Assembly: GCA_023416855.1 (NCBI GenBank)
Contig: JAEZGU010000273.1
Coordinates: forward strand, 1 to 7,368
DNA: 7,368 nt
Reading direction: 5' to 3'
Source of the DNA: Bacillota bacterium
Lineage (GTDB): Bacteria; Bacillota; Clostridia; Tissierellales; Sedimentibacteraceae
Shown here: piece by piece, positions 1-4,259 of the stretch
How positions within the stretch are numbered: position 1 is the stretch's first letter
Layout: every line of letters begins with the position of its first letter
Notes under the pieces: model-generated
Seen by the model: the letters and a program-made list of their open reading frames with translations, nothing else
Database searches by the model: none
What the model was told of the DNA's origin: nothing
Made by a program: the position numbers and the translations under genes

Positions 1-51
1 GTTTTCATTATTGCACACTTCTATTAATTCAATTCCCGTTGAAACAAACAT
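1..51 (-). CDS. sdaAA: L-serine dehydratase, iron-sulfur-dependent, alpha subunit (N-terminal fragment, runs off the window)
   Basis: Only the first 17 codons are visible, reading MFVSTGIELIEVCNNEN, and the frame stays open at the window edge. This matches the opening of clostridial SdaAA subunits, which carry the catalytic [4Fe-4S] cluster and, with SdaAB, convert L-serine to pyruvate and ammonia. The start ATG (51-49) overlaps the sdaAB stop as TAATG, indicating translational coupling. An AAGGAGG ribosome binding site at 64-58 lies inside the end of sdaAB, 6 bases before the start. Identity rests on the short N-terminus plus the sdaAB neighbour. The cluster-binding cysteines are off-window and cannot be checked. 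Confidence 0.85.
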   Translation of the reverse strand, partial: MFVSTGIELIEVCNNEN

Positions 52-734
52 TAGTTGCCTCCTTCTATAAGCGGGTTTATAAACTTAACATTTTCTATTT
101 CTTGTAAACCTTTAATTTTATCCATTAAACTTTCGGTGATTATGCTATCTGTTTCCAATGCCATTGTTTGCATTTTTCCTTTTTGACTTCTAAAAACTCT
201 CATGTTGGCTATGTTTATATTTTCTTCATACAAAATCGAAGATATTTTGGATATAATTCCGGGCAAATCTCTATGCCTTGTAATTATTGTAGGTCGTTCG
301 CCTGTAAATTCCACAACTTGATCATCTATATTAATTACTATTATGTTGCCTCCACCGATTGATGAACCTGTTACTTCAGTTGTTCGTCCATCATCTTTAG
401 TAATAACAAATTTAACAGTATTCGGATGAACATCTCCTAAGTCTGCTTCTGTAAATATTAACTCTATTCCTTTTTCTTCTGCAATTGTAAATGAATTTTT
501 TAAATTTTCATCCCACGGATCCATGTTTAAAATTCCGGCAGCTAATGCCTTATCTGTTCCGTGTCCTTTATATGTTTGAGCAAACGAACCATGAAGCAAA
601 AATTCAACCTTTACAATTTTTTCTCCTGCTATAATGCTTGCAACTTTAGCCAACCTTGCAGCACCTGCTGTATGTGAGCTTGAAGGTCCAATCATTATTG
701 GTCCTAAAATATCAAAAGCACCATAATCACGCAT
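51..734 (-). CDS. sdaAB: L-serine dehydratase, iron-sulfur-dependent, beta subunit
   Basis: This 227-residue protein is the beta subunit of the two-subunit, [4Fe-4S]-dependent L-serine ammonia-lyase (L-serine to pyruvate plus NH3) of Gram-positive anaerobes, acting in the cytoplasm. Residues 1-145 form the SDH beta domain. They include the characteristic GPSSSHTAGAARLA at 16-29, GHGTDKALAAG at 58-68, DVHPNTVKF at 101-109 and SSIGGGN at 124-130. Residues about 148-220 are an ACT domain (RDLPGIISKISSIL..NIANMRVFR), which in this family probably senses or binds amino acid. Length is normal for a stand-alone SdaAB. The start at 734 is supported by AAGGAGA at 746-740, 5 bases upstream. It lies 17 bp after the aldo/keto reductase gene and overlaps sdaAA by one base, so the three genes read as one operon. 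Confidence 0.95.
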   Translation of the reverse strand: MRDYGAFDILGPIMIGPSSSHTAGAARLAKVASIIAGEKIVKVEFLLHGSFAQTYKGHGTDKALAAGILNMDPWDENLKNSFTIAEEKGIELIFTEADLGDVHPNTVKFVITKDDGRTTEVTGSSIGGGNIIVINIDDQVVEFTGERPTIITRHRDLPGIISKISSILYEENINIANMRVFRSQKGKMQTMALETDSIITESLMDKIKGLQEIENVKFINPLIEGGN

Positions 735-751
735 ATTTATCTCCTTAAAAT

Positions 752-1768
752 CTATATGTTTTTAAAAGTTTCCACAGCTTGTTTTAATTTGTCAACAATT
801 GGTAAACCATAAGGACACTTTCTTTCACATTTCCTGCATCTTACACAAGCTGTTGCCTTATATTGCAATGCATCATATTTTGACTTTCCATACTCAGGCA
901 AATTATATCTCGTTACGTATCCTTCGTAAATGAATACACCTGGTATATCTATACCCTCCGGGCAAGGTTTGCAATAACCGCATCTCCTGCAGAAATTATT
1001 ACCAAGTTCTTTTACTTCATTTTGTATTTCTTCTAATTCCTCGTGTGTCAACGGTTCTAAATTTTCAATTGCAGAAGCATTTTCTGATACCTGCTCAATT
1101 GAATCCATTCCCGGTATCGCTACAGATATTAAATTACTGTTAGCAATATATTTCAAAGACAGTTTCTGTTTTGTAAATGCTCCGCCTGCCATTGGTTTCA
1201 TCGCAATTGTTCCTAACCCCTTTGCTAAAGCTTTCTCAAACAATTCAGTACCTTGAGATTCAACTGGATTAAAAGGAAATTGTATTGTTTCTATATAAAT
1301 GTTATCTATTGCCTTCAACAATATTTCTTTTATATGCCCTGTTATACCAATATGTTTTATTATACCCTTCTCTTTAGCTTCTAATAATGCTTTTATAGCC
1401 CCATTTTCTGAAAAGGCTTTATTAAGTTGCTCCATATTACTTACATTATGTAATTGATATAAATCAATATAATCTAATTTCATAGACTTTAAACTGTTTT
1501 CTATTGAAGCTTTCATAGAATCATAATCATAGCTCATTGCTTTAGTTGCTATGTAAAAATTGTCTCTTCCTGCTTCTTTTAAAGCATTTCCAATATATTG
1601 TTCACTAATTGTGTATCCTTGTGCTGTATCAATAAAATTTATTCCTCTATTTTTACATTCTATTATAATTTTTGTTGCTTCATCTTGACTTACTCTTTGA
1701 ATGGGAATACCACCAAGACCTAAAACAGATACCTCCATTCCTGTATTACCCAAAAATACCTTTTTCAT
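752..1768 (-). CDS. Aldo/keto reductase with C-terminal 4Fe-4S ferredoxin-type domain
   Basis: This 338-residue protein has an AKR (beta/alpha)8 barrel at about 1-245 followed by a Cys-rich ferredoxin-like tail. The AKR catalytic tetrad is readable: D47 and Y52 in FIDTAQGY, K76 in IATKAM, and H107 in LYQLHN. The IPGMDSIEQVSENA stretch (218-231) matches the usual cofactor-binding end of the barrel. The tail holds C260-x2-C263-x2-C266-x2-C269-P and C308-x2-C311-x2-C314-x3-C318-P, enough ligands for two [4Fe-4S] clusters. The family is presumed to reduce carbonyls (or run in reverse) using NAD(P)H, with the clusters coupling to another electron carrier; no substrate can be read from the sequence. 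AGGAGG at 1779-1774 supports the start. It is the first intact gene of the operon with sdaAB and sdaAA, which suggests, but does not prove, a link to serine/pyruvate metabolism. Confidence 0.93.
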   Translation of the reverse strand: MKKVFLGNTGMEVSVLGLGGIPIQRVSQDEATKIIIECKNRGINFIDTAQGYTISEQYIGNALKEAGRDNFYIATKAMSYDYDSMKASIENSLKSMKLDYIDLYQLHNVSNMEQLNKAFSENGAIKALLEAKEKGIIKHIGITGHIKEILLKAIDNIYIETIQFPFNPVESQGTELFEKALAKGLGTIAMKPMAGGAFTKQKLSLKYIANSNLISVAIPGMDSIEQVSENASAIENLEPLTHEELEEIQNEVKELGNNFCRRCGYCKPCPEGIDIPGVFIYEGYVTRYNLPEYGKSKYDALQYKATACVRCRKCERKCPYGLPIVDKLKQAVETFKNI

Positions 1769-1777
1769 ATTATCCTC

Positions 1778-1843
1778 CTAAACATTTGCTCCACCGATGA
1801 TACAAAGGTCATTCCATACATTCGTGTGTCCCTTTTTCGCCAT
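1778..1843 (-). pseudogene. 21-codon leader ORF resembling the N-terminus of a PfkB-family kinase (possible gene remnant)
   Basis: An ATG 12 bases downstream of the -10 box opens a frame of 21 codons beginning MAKKGHTNVW and ending DLCIIGGANV, then TAG. The stop overlaps the AGGAGG of the aldo/keto reductase gene as TAGGAGG. The end of the peptide resembles the first strand of PfkB-family kinases (typically xxVIGGANVDIxG, as in pseudouridine-kinase-like members), stopping exactly where DI would follow. There is no Shine-Dalgarno sequence, and the predicted transcript start is only about 3-6 bases before the ATG, so translation would be near-leaderless. The stretch looks somewhat richer in G and C than the surrounding intergenic DNA. 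It may be a gene fossil whose promoter now serves the operon, a leader peptide, or chance. The PfkB link is recalled from family knowledge, not searched. Confidence 0.35.
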
Positions 1844-1854
1844 ATTGTTGAATA

Positions 1855-1883
1855 ATTATATATCAGATATATATTAGCGTCAA
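1855..1883 (-). promoter_or_regulatory. SigA-type promoter of the aldo/keto reductase-sdaAB-sdaAA operon
   Basis: On the minus strand, TTGACG (1883-1878) is separated by exactly 17 bp from TATAAT (1860-1855). That is one mismatch from the vegetative consensus with ideal spacing. Transcription would start near 1849-1846, giving a leader of about 80 bases before the reductase ATG. No other comparable promoter is seen between here and sdaAB, so this probably drives the whole operon. Confidence 0.75.
1857..1873. promoter_or_regulatory. Inverted repeat overlapping the -10 region (possible operator)
   Basis: TATATATC-A-GATATATA is a perfect 8-bp inverted repeat around one central base. It covers four bases of the -10 hexamer and most of the spacer of the operon promoter. 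Position and symmetry fit a repressor operator, but it is almost pure AT, so a chance palindrome is possible. No regulator gene is next to it. Confidence 0.25.
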
Positions 1884-1914
1884 CTTATGATAAATTTATA
1901 TCGCTCACAAATAC

Positions 1915-1951
1915 AAACATCCCGTGATTCACTTAAAACCACGGGATGTTT
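1915..1951. repeat. Perfect 12-bp hairpin between divergent promoters
   Basis: The arms AAACATCCCGTG (1915-1926) and CACGGGATGTTT (1940-1951) are perfectly complementary around a 13-base loop. The CCCGTG core is much richer in GC than its surroundings. The genes on both sides point away from it, and it lies upstream of both candidate promoters, so it is not the terminator of either flanking gene. No ORF encloses it. Possible explanations are a terminator left from a lost gene, a subterminal hairpin from a decayed IS200/IS605-type element, or a protein-binding site. The remainder of the 1769-2057 intergenic region holds only the two promoters and the short leader ORF. Confidence 0.6.
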
Positions 1952-1998
1952 ATATGATTTGGAAGAAGATAAAAAAAGTATTATCTGTAATATAGTTA

Positions 1999-2029
1999 TT
2001 TACAATTTTTAGTTATTTATTCATATAAT
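1999..2029 (+). promoter_or_regulatory. Candidate promoter of the AI-2E family transporter gene
   Basis: A consensus -10 TATAAT (2024-2029) has TTTACA (1999-2004) upstream at a long 19-bp spacing; shifting to TTACAA (2000-2005) gives 18 bp. The region is so AT-rich that the -35 assignment is weak, but the -10 is well placed, about 46 bp before the likely TTG start. Confidence 0.45.
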
Positions 2030-2075
2030 TTAAATTTTTTAATATTAATTAATAAGCATGTTTGAGGGTGATTAT

Positions 2076-3161
2076 TTGAAAAAATATATTGTGTTATTAC
2101 CTGTATTTATACTTTATATTTCAATTTTTAGATTTGTATATTTAGAAAATGGACTCATAATTATTATAAATGTGTGTCTTCCTATTTTTATGGGAATTAT
2201 TATTGCAACCTTATTAAATCCAGTTCTAATATTCATTCAAAAAAGATTGAAAATTAATAATCGTTATTTAGCTATTTTTTTGACTTTTTTGTTTATTTTA
2301 TTAATAATTGCTATTATTGTTACAATAATTACTCCTAACATGACAAAAAGCATAAAACATTTAATGAAGGATATTCCAATTTTATTTTATAAAGCAGATA
2401 ACTATTTGTCTAAATTTGGTGATATAAATTCAATTTTAAAAAATTATCTTGTAGAAATAACCTATAAGTTCTCATCTATTATGTCAGCATTTTTAAATTT
2501 TGCTGTAGAGAAAGTTATAAATATTTTTGCAGCAGTAGGAAACTTACTCTTAGCTGTTATTATTTCAATATATATTTTATATGACAAAGAAAAAATTGAA
2601 AAATGGCTATATAAACTGTTCTATACAATATTGGGGAAAAATGTAACTATTGAAATCTTTAAAACTATCCACAACTTATATGACAATGTTTCAAGCTATA
2701 TAACAGGTAAAATAATTGCTTCTATTATCACAGGATTTTTAATTTTTATAGGTTCTAAATATATTATCAAAAATCCTTATCCCGTAATTGATGGGCTTTT
2801 AATAGGGATTACAAACATAATTCCTTACTTTGGAACAATTGTTGGTGGAATACCTATATTGCTAATTAATATCCTGTATAATCCAAATAAAGGATTTTTA
2901 ATGTTAATATACATTTTAATTGTTCAACAAATTGATAACTTAATAATTGACCCTCACGTTTTAAGCAGTAAGCTTTCTATTAAACCTATTTTAGTTATTA
3001 TTTCCATAATAATTGGGGGAGGATTATTTGGTCCTGTAGGTTTGTTTTTAGCAACTCCTATTGCAGCTTTAATAAAGCAATTTATAGATGCTTTTATAAG
3101 CTATAAACTCAAAGAAAAAAGCAAATTAAACACATTTGTGGATAAAACTGTTGACAAGTGA
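2076..3161 (+). CDS. AI-2E / PerM-family multi-pass membrane transporter
   Basis: From the preferred start this is a 361-residue inner-membrane protein of the AI-2E transporter family (PF01594). Members are proposed to export or exchange small molecules or ions (AI-2, Na+/H+, osmolytes); the substrate here is unknown. Hydrophobic segments fall near 4-22, 28-52, 66-87, 148-169, 213-231, 240-268, 273-289 and 303-335, with a longer soluble stretch at about 88-145, as is usual. Family signatures are clear: NIIPYFGTIVGGIP at 247-260, QQIDNLIIDPHVLSSKL at 284-300 and GGGLFGPVGLFLATPIAALI at 314-333. I chose TTG at 2076 because GAGGGTGAT (2064-2072) is well spaced before it. The in-frame ATG at 2058 adds six residues but has no ribosome binding site. 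No terminator hairpin follows, so readthrough into the radical SAM gene is likely. Confidence 0.9.
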   Translation: MKKYIVLLPVFILYISIFRFVYLENGLIIIINVCLPIFMGIIIATLLNPVLIFIQKRLKINNRYLAIFLTFLFILLIIAIIVTIITPNMTKSIKHLMKDIPILFYKADNYLSKFGDINSILKNYLVEITYKFSSIMSAFLNFAVEKVINIFAAVGNLLLAVIISIYILYDKEKIEKWLYKLFYTILGKNVTIEIFKTIHNLYDNVSSYITGKIIASIITGFLIFIGSKYIIKNPYPVIDGLLIGITNIIPYFGTIVGGIPILLINILYNPNKGFLMLIYILIVQQIDNLIIDPHVLSSKLSIKPILVIISIIIGGGLFGPVGLFLATPIAALIKQFIDAFISYKLKEKSKLNTFVDKTVDK

Positions 3162-3221
3162 CTAAAAAAGCATAAAATTTGTGTATAACTATTTTTAACA
3201 ATTTAGCTAAGCTGTGCATAA
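3137..3221 (-). promoter_or_regulatory. Cluster of three DnaA boxes
   Basis: Three exact matches to the DnaA-box consensus TTATNCACA occur on the minus strand: TTATCCACA (3145-3137, the strongest classical box), TTATACACA (3188-3180) and TTATGCACA (3221-3213). A weaker two-mismatch site, TGTTGACAA on the plus strand, lies at 3149-3157. The first box is inside the last codons of the transporter gene and the other two are intergenic. I found no other exact match in the window by eye, only scattered one-mismatch sites (2665, 4025, 4188). In Firmicutes, DnaA-box clusters outside oriC can titrate DnaA or let it regulate the adjacent gene. There is no dnaA/dnaN gene context, so this is not called an origin. 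Confidence 0.6.
3151..3178 (+). promoter_or_regulatory. Candidate promoter of the radical SAM gene, embedded in the transporter gene end
   Basis: A consensus -35 TTGACA (3151-3156) within the last codons of the transporter gene is followed after 16 bp by TAAAAT (3173-3178). Transcription would begin near 3185, inside the second DnaA box, about 60 bases before the radical SAM start. The -35 is perfect and the -10 is two thirds conserved. Confidence 0.4.
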
Positions 3222-3246
3222 CTTGAAGAAAAACGGTGATATATAC

Positions 3247-4167
3247 ATGTGGAATGATAAAAGATATCATACATTAGATTATGAAATGAAAAAAATTTTT
3301 GGCGAAAAAACCATAAAGTTATCTATTGATGGAGGATTTACTTGTCCTAATAGAGATGGAACTATAGGTAATAAAGGCTGTGTTTTTTGCAGCGAAAAGG
3401 GTTCTGGAGATTTTAACTCCGATAGAAGTAAATCAATAACCGACCAAATAAATGAGCAAAAATTAATAATGTCTAAAAAGTGGAAAAGCAATACCTACAT
3501 AGCATATTTTCAAAGCTATACAAATACATATGACTCTGTTGAAAACTTACGTAAAAAATTTAATGAAGCACTCAGTTGTGAAAATATAAAAGGTCTTGCC
3601 ATAGCAACAAGACCTGACTGTATAAGTGAACAGATTGTAAAACTACTAAGCGAATTAAATAATAGAACCTTTTTGTGGGTAGAAATAGGACTTCAATCAA
3701 TTCATGAAAAAACTGCTAACTTTATTCGTAGAGGATATGATTTAAAGCAATTTGAAGAAGCATATGAAATGTTAAAATGTAATAATATAAATATGGTTAT
3801 TCATTTAATTGTTGGGCTTCCCACAGAGAGTAAACAACAATACTTAGATACAATAAAATACATTTCTAATAAAGATATCTGGGGCATTAAGCTTCATATG
3901 CTTCATATATTAAAAAATACAGATTTAGCAGAATTATATAATAGTAATAATTTTAAAATTTTAACAAGAGACGAGTATGTTAATATTGTTTGCGATAGCT
4001 TGGAGCTTTTAAATCCATCTACTGTAATACACAGACTTACTGGTGATGGTAAAAAATCAGATTTAATTGAACCTCTATGGACTTTAGACAAGTTAAAAGT
4101 ACTATCAGACATTGATAAAGAGCTAAAATTTAGAAACAGCTATCAAGGGAAATTTTTTTCATTGTAA
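3247..4167 (+). CDS. TIGR01212-family radical SAM protein (YhcC/YtqA-like)
   Basis: This 306-residue cytoplasmic enzyme belongs to the Elp3-like TIGR01212 radical SAM family. The N-terminus MWNDKRYHTL and the following DGGFTCPNRDGT are family hallmarks. The cluster ligands are C33-x11-C45-x2-C48. The SAM-domain core continues through ATRPDCIS, EIGLQSIHEKT, HLIVGLPTES and GIKLHMLHI. The C-terminal Radical_SAM_C region includes VIHRLTGDGKK. The B. subtilis member YtqA has, to my recollection, been linked to tRNA wobble-uridine (mnm5s2U) modification together with the methyltransferase YtqB; no ytqB-like gene is in this window. I chose ATG 3247 because GGTGAT (3235-3240) lies 6 bases upstream and family members begin at this Met. 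A GTG at 3214 would add 11 non-conserved residues without a good binding site. Length is normal. Confidence 0.92.
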   Translation: MWNDKRYHTLDYEMKKIFGEKTIKLSIDGGFTCPNRDGTIGNKGCVFCSEKGSGDFNSDRSKSITDQINEQKLIMSKKWKSNTYIAYFQSYTNTYDSVENLRKKFNEALSCENIKGLAIATRPDCISEQIVKLLSELNNRTFLWVEIGLQSIHEKTANFIRRGYDLKQFEEAYEMLKCNNINMVIHLIVGLPTESKQQYLDTIKYISNKDIWGIKLHMLHILKNTDLAELYNSNNFKILTRDEYVNIVCDSLELLNPSTVIHRLTGDGKKSDLIEPLWTLDKLKVLSDIDKELKFRNSYQGKFFSL

Positions 4168-4176
4168 TTTTAATGT

Positions 4177-4240
4177 AATACTATATATGTGGATATATTA
4201 TATAATGTATGTAATATATGCTAATTATATAGTATTTTTT
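4177..4240 (+). terminator. AT-rich nested hairpin with T-tract after the radical SAM gene
   Basis: The outer arms AATACTATATA (4177-4187) and TATATAGTATT (4226-4236) pair perfectly over 11 bp. An inner stem ATATATTA / TAATATAT (4193-4200 and 4212-4219) sits inside them, and a run of six T (4235-4240) follows. The layout fits an intrinsic terminator, but the stem has only one G-C pair, so it would be weak and may be partly chance in such AT-rich DNA. It could also serve as an upstream element for the SLH gene. Confidence 0.35.
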
Positions 4241-4259
4241 ATTTGATAGGGTGACCAAT

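Noticed and set aside
168..362. Plus-strand open frame of 64 codons
   Set aside because: It lies wholly inside sdaAB on the opposite strand, has no ribosome binding site, and the translation looks like antisense of a conserved gene.
1771..1850. T-box or other riboswitch in the operon leader
   Set aside because: No T-box core (TGGNGGTACCGCG-like) and no convincing stem pairings or terminator/antiterminator pair were found in the about 80-base leader.
3203..3210. Small palindrome TTAGCTAA between the DnaA boxes
   Set aside because: It is only 8 bp, has no partner copies in the window, and is expected by chance in AT-rich DNA.
3137..3221. The DnaA-box cluster as a chromosomal or plasmid origin of replication
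   Set aside because: There is no dnaA, dnaN, rep gene or clear DnaA-trio/unwinding element beside it, and the surrounding genes are ordinary metabolic and membrane genes.
3279..3491. Minus-strand open frame of 70 codons
   Set aside because: It is antisense to the conserved radical SAM N-terminus including the cluster cysteines, and has no family resemblance.
3903..4112. Minus-strand open frame of 69 codons
   Set aside because: It is a shadow of the radical SAM C-terminal domain.
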